NCBI GenBank assembly: GCA_021399445.1
Contig: JAJTUQ010000008.1
Coordinates: forward strand, 248,001 to 312,000
Origin: Xylogone sp. PMI_703
Lineage: Eukaryota; Ascomycota; Leotiomycetes
Reading direction: 5' to 3'
Length of the DNA stretch: 64,000 nucleotides
Positions 48,040 to 60,665 of this stretch are shown one piece after another (the first letter of the stretch is position 1; each line of letters begins with the position of its first letter). A model generated the notes under the pieces. That model was not told the origin of the DNA. It did no database searches and saw only the letters and a list, made by a program, of their open reading frames with translations. Position numbers and translations under genes: made by a program.

Positions 48040-48954
48040 ATGGAGAGCCAGTCGCCTATCAAGCCGTTCCCAACCGATCTGCTTCTTTCTGACCTAGAAC
48101 ACATAACGACGTCAATTACTGCACCGTACTCGCGAGCACGGATTCAAGAAGTGTTCAAAACTTTCAGCAACAATCTTTCAAATGGAGCAATCGCGATACG
48201 CACCACTGATAGACCGGGTGATTCTGTCCACTTCTGGGCAGGAGAGCTTAGCCGTGTCGATACCATCTCCCTTGCCGTAGACGCTGGCCTCGTACCCCCT
48301 CTACATCCGACGGTACTTCTCCTCCGATCCTGGTTCTCCATGTACGACAATGAGCCACAACCATCTACAGACTTCGACACCGCTAAAGGGCTCGTAAAAA
48401 CATGGATCTACTTCAAGACCCCTCGACCTATCGAGCAAATCCTGAGTATAGAACCTGTTCCAGAGTCCTTTCGAAACCACATAGACAAGTTTAAACAAAT
48501 TGGCGCTCATCAGGTTCATTTCGTCGCCGTCACTTATGGAGTGACTTCTGTGAATATATATTTCGTCATGCCTAGTGAGTTAAGCTCTGACGGAATCACA
48601 AATATTATAAGAACTCTCTTACCAAGCTGTTCGCCCATCACCGCCGCTGAGATGGAACAAATTATGAAATGCATGAAGCCGGGAATACCCACTGTCCTTG
48701 CAGTCACGCTATCCTATTCTTCCGGGACAATTGAGAGACTCTGCTTGTATGCATTTATGGTATCCAGAGAGCTGGTGCTGAGCATACAGATTGGGCAGAG
48801 ATTGGAAAAGTTTTTGAAGGAAACACCGGTCTATGACGAAAAGGATTCGATCAATATTGGATGGAGTTTCGGAAGAAAGGGAGAAAGGTATATGAAAATG
48901 GATGTTGGATATTGTGGGGGGTTCGGTAATCTTATGGATACATTCAAAGATTAG
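48040..48954 (+). CDS. Aromatic prenyltransferase, ABBA/Orf2 (CloQ-like) family, 304 aa
   Basis: A single exon of 304 residues, the usual size of the soluble, metal-independent Orf2/CloQ class known from Streptomyces and a few ascomycetes (2,7-dihydroxynaphthalene prenylating enzymes). Features recalled from that family are the N-terminal LLSDLEHITTSITAPYSRAR, the VNIYFVM strand and the C-terminal SINIGWSFGRKGERYMKMDV. No DDxxD motif is expected and none is seen. It should attach a dimethylallyl, geranyl or longer group to a phenolic ring in the cytosol. Start choice: ATG at 48040. An overlapping out-of-frame ATG lies 5 nt upstream at 48035 and might lower translation. Adjacent to an FPPS-like gene and two PKS genes. 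Assignment is from memory of family patterns, so moderately sure. Confidence 0.75.
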   Translation: MESQSPIKPFPTDLLLSDLEHITTSITAPYSRARIQEVFKTFSNNLSNGAIAIRTTDRPGDSVHFWAGELSRVDTISLAVDAGLVPPLHPTVLLLRSWFSMYDNEPQPSTDFDTAKGLVKTWIYFKTPRPIEQILSIEPVPESFRNHIDKFKQIGAHQVHFVAVTYGVTSVNIYFVMPSELSSDGITNIIRTLLPSCSPITAAEMEQIMKCMKPGIPTVLAVTLSYSSGTIERLCLYAFMVSRELVLSIQIGQRLEKFLKETPVYDEKDSINIGWSFGRKGERYMKMDVGYCGGFGNLMDTFKD

Positions 48955-49994
48955 GATTTGAGGTTCCTGACCACTGTGACAGCCATGGTCCAGCAATTTT
49001 TGGGAACAGTAACTTCGTAGGCGTCACATGGATTCAACTAGTAGTGGAAAATAGACTACTAAACCGATGTTCGATCTATTAATATGATTCTTTATATACT
49101 TCCTCATATCTTGAAACCTTAATCGCATACCTTTCTACAGTGAAACTTGTTATAAGCATACTGCGAGGGCTGGAATTTTACGCTTATAACTGAAATATGC
49201 CTGTGCATTTTCATGCCCCAATAAGAAGGATTCAACGCTGTATTTTATGAAGTATTGGTAGTCTCAATTTTCTTTATCTCGGAGAGGCGCGGTTCTGATA
49301 GAGAAGAATACCACTTTATTCGTCGCATACTGTCTCAGGGCGAACATTATTCTTATCTGTTCCTTTTTACTAGATGATATACTCGGTCCTATTTAGGACA
49401 ATCAATCGCAGCCTCACCTCCGTACATGATATCTCTGCGGATGCATGCAACCCTCCTCTAGATGAGGCCCTGCTAACGATGGAGTTAGTTTGGATCAGTA
49501 GCGCATGGCAAAGAGCAGTATCAAGACGACTAATACAGAGCTGCTGCATGCTACGCTGCTGACTGGACAAAATTGGGTAAGTACTAGAACAACCTCTGAT
49601 TCTGTTGCGGTTAAAGTATTTTCCACTAAAGACCTCTCCATCTATACACAGTGGCATGCTTATTATTCTGCAACTGTGCTACTCCATCTATTCAATAGAT
49701 GACACAGGTTTTGATCTCACTACTTCGGCAAATAGGCTTATATTTGGTATAACTGTCAGTCACCAATACAGCCAAATAAGATTTGTTGTGTACATTAGTC
49801 ACAATTAGGATTGAAAACTGCTAAGCCAAGTTAAAAGGCTTGAAGGATAAATACTGTAATTCAGAAAATTATTTCTTTTCTCATCTAAACGTATACAACA
49901 ATAAAATGCAGCTATTAAAGCTTAAGTAGTCAATAAAATTTAATTACAGCTTTGCAAAGTTTTTATCCTTTGACCGCCTGTTTAACCGTAAATA
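48955..49994. other. Intergenic, no supportable gene
   Basis: This lies between the convergent prenyltransferase and FPPS-like genes. Short overlapping frames occur at 49370-49700, but no family is recognised. AT-rich DNA near 49840-49960 probably holds the terminators. Confidence 0.45.
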
Positions 49995-51096
49995 TCAGAC
50001 TCGTACAGCGCGTTTATCGTTAACATAGTTGACAAAAATATCGAAAATGGATCTACGTAGACCCTGGCGCTCATCTAGATTGTTGATCAAGAGCTTTAAT
50101 TGTTGAAAAATGGTCAATTTTTCTTCCTTAAACAAACCAATGAGCCCTGAAGTCTCAAACACCTTTTGGACTTTCTTCGCCGCTTGTGTATCATTTAGGC
50201 CATAGTTATTGTATATCAGGAGACGCTCAGCCTCACCACATCTAGATAAAGCCTGTACTACTACCCAAGAGCATCGTTTCTCCAAGATACTGGTACCAAC
50301 GTTGCCAGTTTGATAGCCGTCGCCGAAAACATCCATAAAGTCGTTCTGGGCCTGCTCAAACTTTCCCAGGGGAATTAGTATATCTTTAGTCTGTTGAATA
50401 TTTAGCGGGGTGGCTAGATTGAGAAAGTACAAAGCCAGTAGAACAGACAAGTAAAAGCCGGAGTACCCGCACTTGAGTGTCGTGACCTGATCGTACCGTT
50501 CCCTACTCCACGTCTCAGGACTTCTGCTAATAGCATCGCTGGCGTGGCCCATCTCCACAAGACGGCTGGTCTCGTGAAAGCTTTCCATCATTTCAATGTA
50601 GCACGGATGGGCTCCAAAGTGCTTTTTGATGAGCACAAATATACCAGTTTTGAGGAGAGCGGCATCGTTGATGGCCATCATACCCACGTTTGGCTGCAAA
50701 TACCAGCATTTGCGACCAAGATGCGTGGACGAACCGGTTCTGATATCATCAGCAACCTCAAGATAGGCTTGGAACATAGTGACTAGCCATCCGAGGATAC
50801 TCAAGTGTCGGAATTCCTCGTCCGATAGATCTCTGTTGAGCATAATGCGACCCACTTCGGGGAGTACGAGTACTCGAAACAGCTCCTTGCTGTTTGAATT
50901 GAATAAGAATGACTTGAAAGTTTAGTTTAGCTTTACAAGAATTCCCATATCACAAAGAGAATAATGAGACACGTACAGCTCGAATATGTTCCACAACCTC
51001 AGAGGCCACATTGGTAGCGGCGGCATGTTCAACGATTTCTTCTACTAAGGACTCAAAGATGGCGAAGGACTGCACATTATCAATCAAGAGGGTCAT
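49995..51096 (-). CDS. FPP-synthase-like protein with altered active site, 336 aa
   Basis: Exons 51096-50977 and 50885-49995 are joined by a 91-nt intron. The fold is clearly that of a fungal farnesyl diphosphate synthase: AIFESLVEEIVEH, LSILGWLVTMFQAY, CWYLQPNVGMMAINDA and CSWVVVQAL align by eye. Yet key residues are changed. The first Asp-rich motif is DDIRT (residues 86-90) instead of DDxxD. The second is NDFMD (221-225) instead of DDxxD. The GGKxxRG segment is missing, the Arg pair after the first motif is HL, and TGKIGTD is TGNVGTS. So canonical chain elongation is doubtful. The N-D-F-M-D-V-F-G-D spacing resembles a class I terpene synthase NSE/DTE motif. It may be a GPP synthase variant, a terpene synthase-like enzyme or a non-catalytic partner. 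Its promoter is shared with the HR-PKS. Confidence 0.8.
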
Positions 51097-51235
51097 GGTT
51101 AGTGGTTATTCTCAAACGGAAAGATTCTCTGTCAGATATTCTTGGTTTGATAATATGGTTCGAATGAATAGACTGTGTTCAATCGCCTTCAAGTGCATTC
51201 GCCCTGATAATTCTTTTGGTTTAGGGGCACGGGTC

Positions 51236-51271
51236 CTGCGCGGTAAAGCTAAATCTGCGCGGTAAAGCTAG
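51236..51271 (-). promoter_or_regulatory. Cluster motif, two copies between FPPS-like and HR-PKS
   Basis: CTGCGCGGTAAAGCTAA at 51236-51252 and CTGCGCGGTAAAGCTA at 51255-51270 (minus-strand reading TTAGCTTTACCGCGCAG), 19 bp apart. They are 140 bp from the FPPS-like start and 340 bp from the HR-PKS start, so they may serve both divergent genes. Confidence 0.85.
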
Positions 51272-51608
51272 GCCTAGAAGGCAAAGTATCCAAATGCGGT
51301 GGAGCAAAATCATCGTGGTAGTAAAGTACGTGCAAAGTAGGCGTGAGGGCTCGTGATTCGAGCCATTCTAGTGCAATTAAGCTTTAAGTAATCTTTACAC
51401 GGACAGGCAAGTTAATAACTTCTAGAAAGTTTATCTCAGATTATTGTAGTCAACCATAAAAGAATAATACCGCATCTCCTTCAACTCCATACGCATAACC
51501 ATACGCATAACGAATCACTCCGGCGAGAAGGTCCTTTTTCTTTTCCTTTCTTGTATTTTTCTTTTTTGCCTCACTTTTATTATTAATTTGAAACACCAAA
51601 GCCAAACG

Positions 51609-54600
51609 ATGGCAGGTTCACACCCAGAGCGCAGCGAGTATATCCCAATTGCCATTGTAGGCATGGGCATGCGACTTCCCGGAAGCTGTAACGACGCTCA
51701 ATCATTCTGGGAATTTCTAATCAATAAACAGGATGGCCGCAAGCCAATTCCAGTGGATCGATTTAACGTCAAAGGGTTTGTTTCTACTTCCTCAAGTCCA
51801 GAATCGGGATGCTTGCCCATGGATTGTGGCTATTTCATCGACGATGACCTCTCACGTTTTGATCCCTCAGTCTTCAGCATGTCCAAGGCAGAAGTCGAAC
51901 GAGTAGATCCACAACAGCGGTTGTTACTTGAGGTCGTCTATGAGACATTAGAGAATGCCGGGGAGGTGGATTGGCGCGGGAAAAATATCGGGGTCTACAC
52001 AGGCAGCTTTGCTCAAGACTGGATGCAGATTCAGGCAAAGGATTCACAGGGTTCCTCTCCCGCGAGTGCATACCGATTGATGGGCATGGACGACTTTGTA
52101 CTGGCGAACCGTGTGTCGTATGAATTTGATCTACGGGGTCCCAGCATGTCCGTCAAAACTGGGTGTTCATCGGCCATGGTAGCTCTTCACCTTGCCTGCG
52201 AGGCCCTGCAACAAGGCAGCTGCAGTGCCGCCATTGTGGGTGGTGCCAACCTGATTTTGACCCCGGAGTATACCTATGCTCTGAATGACCTGCACGCACT
52301 TTCCCCGGATGCATCCGTCAAAGCATTCGACATTGAGGGAAATGGCTACGCCCGAGCTGACGCGGTCAATGCGGTCTATATCAAGCGATTAGACGATGCT
52401 GTGCGAGACGGGAATCCTATTCGGGCTATTATCAGGGCGACTGCTACCAATTCGGATGGAAAGACACAGGGTCTCAGCAATCCCAGCAGAGAAGCACAGG
52501 TTCAATTGATGAGGGCAGCATATACCAGAGCAAATATTGCAAATATCTCGGAAACAGCGCTCGTAGAATGCCACGGCACCGGCACCGCGGCGGGTGATCC
52601 TACAGAAACCGGTGCCATTGGCGATGTGTTTGGAGAGAAAGGCGTCTACATTACTTCCGTATGTCCGTTGCGTTCTAGAGACCACAGAATCGTATTGCTC
52701 ACATCATACAACACGTAGGTCAAGCCAAATATTGGCCATGGAGAGGCCGCATCGGGACTAAGCAGCATCATAAAGTCTGTCCTGGCGCTCGAGAACAAAA
52801 CCATCCCTCCGAATATCAAGTTTAAGACACCTAATCCTAAAAGTAAAATCACGGCTATCCCTTACTCTGCTTGAGGTTTCATACAAATGCTGACGGCCAT
52901 GTTCGGTCCTAGTCCCTTGGAGTAAATCTCGTCTCATTGTTCCGACTGAACCAATTCCATGGCCCAAGGGGCGTCGTGAACGGATCAGTGTCAACTCTTT
53001 TGGCATAGGCGGAACAAACGCACATGTCATCCTCGATTCTGCTGCTTCTTTTCTTCCACTTGAAGCTCCCATGCTGAGTTGTCCTCTTCCCTCCCACTCA
53101 CTGCTGGTATTCTCCGCTCACCGTCAGTCTGCCCTTGAACAGATGATACGTAAGGTCGACCAGTTTTATCAGCAGGGTAAGGGAAGCATGAATCATCGAG
53201 ACTTGGCATACACGCTTGGAGCGCGGCGGAGCCATCACCAGCATCGAGCATTCGGAATAGTCTCCACATCCTCCCACTCTATTCAGATGTTGTCACAACT
53301 ATCCGAAACAACTGAAAAAAGAAGGGGTTTGCTCTTTGTTTTTACGGGGCAAGGAGCTCAGTGGGCAGGAATGGGCAAAGAGCTACTCGAGATTCAATCG
53401 TTCAGTGATGACATTAACATCATGGATCATGCTTTGAGATCGCTGAAAGAGGCGCCAGGCTGGTGTATTCGAGGTCTGTAGACTGACCGTCGTTCAGAGA
53501 TTCATTTACTGACGAAGAGTGAGCTGCAGAGGAACTTTCAAAACAAGCAACAAACAGCAATGTCGGTAAAGCAGAATATGCTCAACCACTATGCACTGCT
53601 ATTCAGATCGCCCTACTCAACCTTCTTCGAATCTGGAAAATCACACCTGCCGCCGTCATCGGACACTCGAGTGGTGAAATTGGCGCTGCATATGCTGCAG
53701 GAGCCCTCACCATGAGTGAGGCTATCATTATTGCATACTATCGTGGATTCGTTGTTGCTCGTCAGACCAGGCGTGGTGGCATGGCCGCCGTTGGACTAGA
53801 AAAATCCGAGATGGAAACCTACCTTAGATGCACCAGCGGCGTCACGATTGCATGTGAAAACAGTGACATGAGTCTGACGATTTCGGGAGATAACGAAAAG
53901 CTTGAGGAGGTCCTTTCCATGCTGCGAGCAGATAAGCCTGAAGTGTTTGCACGACGTCTGAAGGTTGATAGAGCATATCACTCCCGTAAGCATTACCTAT
54001 GCCGTGTTATTTTGAAATATATCAGCTAATACAGAACTAGATCATATGAATGAAATAGGTGATGAGTATGAGTTACTGATCCGAAATATTCATCCAACGA
54101 AAACCCAGCTTGATGTACCGTTCTACTCAACTGTGACGGGAGGCCTGATCACGGATCCAGCCACCTTCCAAGCTTCGTATTGGCGACGCAACCTTGAAAG
54201 CCCTGTTCTCTTTCACACAACCATGCAGTCGGCTCTTCAGAGCCAACATGGTCCGTTTCATGTCAGTTTGGAGATAGGACCACATGCGGCCCTTGCCGGA
54301 CCGTTACGACAAATATATAAACAGGCGAACTTGCATATCCCTCACTTTTCCTGCCTCACAAGGGAACTTGATGGCATGGCCACAACATTATCCGCCATGG
54401 GCGAACTCTACCGCCATGGATACAAACCGGACTTTGAGGCGATGAATCGTGGTGGCAGAATGGTCACACAGCTTCCGTCATACTCGTGGGCACGTGAACA
54501 AAGCTATTGGCACGAGCCGCGGGTGTCCAGGGAATATAGACTAAGAAGATTTGCGGATCATGAATTGCTAGGTCTTCGAATCTTGGAGAGCACAGACCTG

Positions 54601-57600
54601 GAGCCGTTGTGGAGGAAGATCCTTCGATTGAATGACGTGCCGTGGCTTCGCGATCATGTTGTGAATAGCAACATAGTTTTTCCTGCTGCTGGCTACATTA
54701 CCATGGCAGGTGAAGCTATTCGCCAACAGTGCAACATAGAGGAGTACACAGTGAGGCAGGTGATTCTCAGTACTGCTCTTGTGCTCGACGAGACTAAGTC
54801 GATCGAAATTGTGACGAGGCTACAACCTCACCGCCTTACGAATACATTAGATTCAGAGTGGTTCAATTTCTCCATTGCGTCGCATAATGGTGCAAGCTGG
54901 AACAAACATTGTGTGGGACAGATCAGACCAGGGCGATGTCATTCCATTCGCAGTAACATTGATAAGGATATCAAGTTACCACGTCAGATTACCGCTTCAA
55001 GATGGTATCAGACTATGGCAAGAGTCGGATTGAAATATGGTCCTGCATTTCAGGGGCTGGACGATATCTGCTCTGCTGTTACACACAAGGTAGCTGTGGC
55101 AACAATTGTGGATGGTCCACGAAAAGACAGCTCTTCAAAGTACGCACTGCACCCGATCGCACTAGATCAGATGTTCCAGAGCTTAGCTGTCGCATTTGCA
55201 TATGGACAGCCAAGACTACTTAACCAACTCACGCTACCCACCAAGATTGATGAATTGTATGTTGGTTGTGGCTCTGGAGTGCATATACAAATCCGTGCAG
55301 ATGTTATCGACTCTGGAAACAACGTGATGATTGGGAATGGAACAGGCTTACTGGCAGATGGAACTGTGGTCATGGACCTGACTGGAATGGAACGACGTCC
55401 ATTGCAAAGTGAGACCCCAGCCACGACAGAGAATGAGAGTGGTGCTGTTCAGCTGGAATGGAGACCCGCCGCCTCTCTTATGGACATAGGCACTCTTATC
55501 CAGCCTGTGGTCGACATAAAGGATTGTTTAGAGCTTGTTGAGAAACTCAGCGTATTGTGCTCAATAGAGACATTATCAAAACTCGGGAACGTAAGAACGG
55601 AGGTCTGTCATATGCAAAAATTTCGAGATTGGAATGAGACTAGATGCGTGCAACTCCGCACGGGTACCAAGAAGACGATTATCAATAGAATTGAGGAGTT
55701 GTTTGAAATGGATTCGGCACAACGACAAGCCATGATTGACTCTCTGACGTTGAAAGCACAGGGAACGCGAGCAGCGCCAGTTGCTACAGCCATCGCCCGT
55801 GTGTATAGATCCATTGTGGGTATATACAATGGATCAATAGACCCTCTGGATATCTTGTTGAAGGACGACCTTCTTCCAGGTATCTACAATTTCTGGGATA
55901 CCTCAAACTACAAGCCTATGATTGAAGTCCTTTGCCACGAAAATCCAAATATGCGAATTCTGGAGATTGGCGCGGGGACGGGTGGGTTCACGTCGACGAT
56001 CTTGCCAGCACTAATATCTGCTCAGGGGGAACGCATGTTCGACACATACACGCTTTCAGATGGATCAGCGGAGTTGCTGGGTACTGCAAAAGAGCAGTTT
56101 GCGAATTACGAAGATCTTGAGTTTGCTGTGCTAGATATAAACAGTGATCCTGCCGGACAAGGTTTCGAGCTGCAGTCTTACGACCTTGTTATCGCAGCAA
56201 ATGTGACCACTATCCTTCCCAATTCTTATTTCGCACTGCTGACAATAAATCAAAAGGCCATTCATGAAACTCGAAGTCTTGTGCAGACCCTAACACATTG
56301 TCGTGCTCTTCTTCGCCCAAGTGGTTGTCTTTTTCTACAAGAGCTCTGTGCCGGTAATAACACCCCTAGAATGACAACTTGATTCCCCAGTCTAACATGA
56401 ATACTTAGGAACGAAATGGGTTAATTTTATAATGGTATAGTTTTAAACTTCTAACCTGTGGCAAATAATACTTACAGGCTTCAGGGAACTCTACCTGGAT
56501 GGTGGTTAGGCGAATCCGATGGCCGACAGCACGAGCCATATGTGAATATTAGTGAGTGGGATGTAGCTCTGCAGAAAGCCGGCTTCACCGGGGTCGAAAC
56601 ATCGATCTTCGATCAAGAAGCACCGTATCAGCTCAACGTCCATATCGTTTCCCGGCCAGCCCCGGACACAGTTAAAGAACACCCGAACAAACTTGCTCTT
56701 CTTGTTTCCGACCAGACACCAACGAACCATGCAACCGAAAAGCTCAAAGAGATATTGGTGTTGGCAGGCTACGACGTTGATGTGTGTTCACTATTCCAGG
56801 AGCTACCAAGAGGAGTTGACATTATATCTGTGCTCGATATTGAGTCGGGCCCGTTTTTCAAAGACATTACAGAGGCAAAATTAAAAGCGTTTATTGCCGC
56901 TGTATCAAGCTTTTCAAATGACAAACGTGGCATCTTATGGATCACGCCAGGGGTCCAGATCGAAGTGAAAGATCCTCACTATGCACTGATGCTAGGCACG
57001 GCGCGCACGGTGAGACAGGAGCTCGGAGCTAGATTTGCCACTCTAGAGTTGGACTCAATAGATACAGCGGCTTGTGAAGTTTCTGTAAAGGTATTTGAGC
57101 GGCTAATGAAAAGTGGCCGCGATTTTCGCGATCATGTGAGCTGGGAATACGCACTGGTGAATGGGGTGGTATATGTTCCTCGATATCGCGAGATGGACAT
57201 TGCAGCAACGTTCAGTAGCAGTATACTCCGGGGGGTGACAAGCCCCGCTGACAATACAACAACCAAAAAATTGAAGGTCCAGAGAGCAGGTCTTCTGCAG
57301 ACATTGGGCTGGGCAGAGGATATCTTGAGTCAACCAGGCCCGGATCAGATCGAAGTGGAGGTGCGGGCGGCATCATTGAACTTTCGTGTATAGTCAAGCC
57401 CTACTATTCCCTTTCCAGAATCTATCTTTCTCTGACCATTTTGTTTAGGACATTCTGGTGGCTATGGGTATTGTACGGCACAATGCAGGTGAACACACGC
57501 CGTTAGGTATCGAATTTGCCGGCATCGTTCGCAAGGTCGGCACCTCAGTAGATCAGATCCATATCGGAGACCGAGTAGTCTGCTGGGCGCCTGGAGCTCT

Positions 57601-59686
57601 AGCAACTCGAGTCACAGTACCGAAGACGGCATGTTTGCGTATTCCAAATAACCTGACTTTTGAAGAGGCTTCATCGATGCCCACCGTGTATGGCACAGCC
57701 ATTCGCTCCATCATGGAAATTGGACGTCTCACACCCAACCAATCAATTCTTATCCATTCGGGAGCGGGGGGCTTGGGACTTGCAGCAATCCAAATTGCAC
57801 AGGTGGTTGGAGCAGAAGTATGCTGATTTGATCCATCGAAGACTCCTGGACTAACAAATTGGCAGATCTACGCGACCGTTGGGAATGAAGCCAAAATCGA
57901 ACATCTTGTCACTCATTGTGGCATTCGGCGTGATCACATATTCCATTCCCGGGACAACTCTTTCGTGGCTGGGGTTATGCATGCGACAAAAGGTAAAGGT
58001 ATAGATCTCGTACTCAACTCACTATCTGGAGAGTTATTACACGAATCGTGGAAATGTGTCGCGGAGTACGGAACGATGGTGGAACTGGGGAAACGTGACA
58101 TGATCGGCCAAGGACAGCTTGCGTTGGATCGGTTTTTGGCCAACAGGGCCTTCTACGGGGTGGACGTCTTCGATTATTTTGACTGCAGGCCACAGCTAAT
58201 ACAAGAGTCTGTGATTGCAGCCCCTTGGTCAAGTAGATATGGATGCTAATCCAAGCGTTAACAGGCTTCTGATAAAGATTCTCGAGCTCTTTGAGCAGGG
58301 TCAAATATCTCCCACATACCCCATCAAGACATTTGAGGCTGCAGATGTCGAACAGGCATTCCGATATCTCCAAAAGGGACAAAATATTGGTAAAGTTGTT
58401 GTCACCTTCCCCGGAAGTGGTTCAGACTTGCGTGTGTCACGCAGCTTACCAACCTTACGTCTCCGGCCGGATTGCTCGTATCTGTTGGTTGGCGGACTGG
58501 GCGGGCTTGGGAAGGCGACCGCAATCTGGCTTGCGGAACACGGTGCCACGCATCTCATTTTCGTTAACAGAAGAGGGAAGAAGGGCACCGACCAGGGATT
58601 CTTCGAGGAGCTGGATGCTCTGGCCTGTTCCGTTCAAGTCTTTTCTGGCAGTGTTGCCGACCTCGCATTCGTGCAGAGAGTGGTTGAGAAAGCAAGCAAG
58701 CCGATTGCGGGAGTATTACAGATGTCCATGGTGCTCAGAGTATGTCCCATTCCCGCCGCATTAGTATACTGGCATTCAACCACTAACAATCGCAGGATGG
58801 TGAATTCTCTGCCATGACGTTGGAAGACTGGGATGCTGTCACGGCGCCCAAAGTCCAAGGCACGTGGAACCTTCACCGTTGCCTCGATAATAAACAGCTG
58901 GACTTCTTTGTCCTCTACAGTTCTGTCTCTGGTGCAGTTGGTCAACCAGGGCAGACCAACTACGCCGCAGCAAACAGCTTCCTGGACGCATTTGTTTCCT
59001 ATCGACAACGCCTTGGTCTTGTGGCCTCCGCCATCAGTATCGGAGTCATGGAAGACATAGGCTATGTGAGTAATACCCCAGCTCTCTTGGAGGGCTTTCG
59101 ACGCGTGGGTGCACAGATGGTTCGTGAAAAGGCATACCTGGAAGCTCTACACTTAGCTATTCTTCAATCAGCATCATCACCAGGTTGCGTCGTACCTACA
59201 AGAGCCTACATCAACCCCGGGCGATTTGGTATTGGTATGGCTTCCGGACTGTTTGCGCAGAAAAGAGGTCCTGCTCATACTGGCAACAAGGCTCACGCAG
59301 GAGCTGACCCCGCCGTCTCCAAAAAGGACACACTGGGAGATTATATCGAGTCGATCATTACAGCAAAAGCCATTGATAATAATGCTACCGGAGTCGAGTT
59401 GATCGCGAGACATATTGCAAACTGCGTCCACAACTTCTTGGCAGATAATACTAATCAGGATCCCGATCTCTCCAAAACCCCGGCTGCCATTGGAGTTGAC
59501 TCTCTTGTCGCTATCGAGCTTCGGGCTTGGTGGAGACAACATCTACGGTCAGAAGTTTCAACGCTGGAACTCATGAGCGGGAGGAACTTTCTGCAGCTTG
59601 GCGAACTTGCATTATATAAACTGCTCCACACGGAGCAGAAGCAGCCCACCTCCAGTGCTCATGGCATGGTATACAGGCATTTCTGA
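51609..59686 (+). CDS. Highly reducing polyketide synthase, KS-AT-DH-MT-ER-KR-ACP, 2,502 aa
   Basis: Eleven exons (51609-52658, 52719-52842, 52913-53473, 53530-53985, 54041-56353, 56409-56434, 56485-57387, 57449-57817, 57866-58206, 58265-58739, 58796-59686) sum to 7,509 nt with every phase consistent. [10 protein letters not shown] with Cys186, [28 protein letters not shown], Ser625. [18 protein letters not shown], His936, and a second DQMFQS. C-methyltransferase: [10 protein letters not shown] at 1370. [13 protein letters not shown] at 1914. [15 protein letters not shown] at 2120 with YSSVSG and [18 protein letters not shown], Ser2442. All catalytic residues look intact and there is no thioesterase or other release domain, so the chain must be off-loaded by a partner, probably the SAT of the NR-PKS. 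One exon has only 26 nt. The leader is pyrimidine-rich. Motif copies lie 340 bp upstream. Confidence 0.93.
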
Positions 59687-60665
59687 GGTTGCTTGGTCCT
59701 CTGGCTTTTGCAAATTCTTCAGTTTACTTACATAGATACTGGGAAGACGTCTTTCCACCACGAAGCATGACCACGAAGTTGTCTGCAAAATGGCTTGACG
59801 ATCGGTATATGACTAAGGTTTCTAAGCGCTTACCGACCACGATTATTGGTTACATGGACAACTACTCAGAAATAAAATATCTACTCGACTAATCCAGAAA
59901 TTTCATCATTTTAAAAGGTCAAGTTACATATATAAACTGTTATATAAATTTCAATTTTTAGTACAAGGAAAGAGATCCGTGACACAGAACGAGACTATTA
60001 TTTAATCTCCTGAAATAATTAATTCTATTTACAATTAAAGTTAATTATTTCGAAATATATTTCTTTGAACGTTTAAGTTATTTTATAATTGCTTTAATGA
60101 GTATTAACTTTAAAAGCTGAATATTCTAAAAATTAACAATTGTCACGGGTTAACGCCTAATAGCTATCCGTGTAGAGCATGAATATTTCCATACTATCCC
60201 CTCAGACTCCATTTCGTTGAGCTCGTCAGACCAAAATTATATGCAGGGGTATTGTCCACTCAGATTTCACTGTTGACACTTTTGATGCCGTATTCATATG
60301 GCAACATTTGCCAACGCTAAAAACGGCCTATTTGGCCGTCTGGAGTTAGAGGGGATACAGAATTAGGTCATGTGACCACCCATAGCCAAGCTGACCGGCC
60401 AGCCGGCCGGCATGCAACCATACAATCGTACAACCGTAACAACAACTAATTAAGATTTCTTGTCATTAAACTTATCTTCATGATTAAAATTCTGAAATTT
60501 GATGAAAATCGAAAAAATGTTCTCTATTAATATCAATTAAGTTGTTAACAACAAACGGAACTCATCTTTCAATGAATATTAAAGAATAGTACAACACCAC
60601 AAGCGAGTAATGACGGACACTTCAGAATTTATGCTCATGACCAAACCAAACTCTTCAACTGAAGT
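59687..60665. other. Intergenic, AT-rich, no gene
   Basis: This is the convergent region between the HR-PKS and the crotonase. 59930-60140 is AT-rich, suiting terminators. A gaccggccagccggccggc palindrome lies near 60391-60409. The small frame at 59689-59892 has no recognised content. Confidence 0.5.

Noticed and set aside
52659..58795. Apparent stops and frameshifts in the HR-PKS
   Set aside because: All ten breaks coincide with GT-AG introns of 48-70 nt that restore conserved motifs, and the joined coding length is a multiple of three.
59689..59892. 67-codon frame after the HR-PKS stop, considered as a C-terminal extension or release domain
   Set aside because: Separated by a proper stop after the ACP, no thioesterase-like motif.
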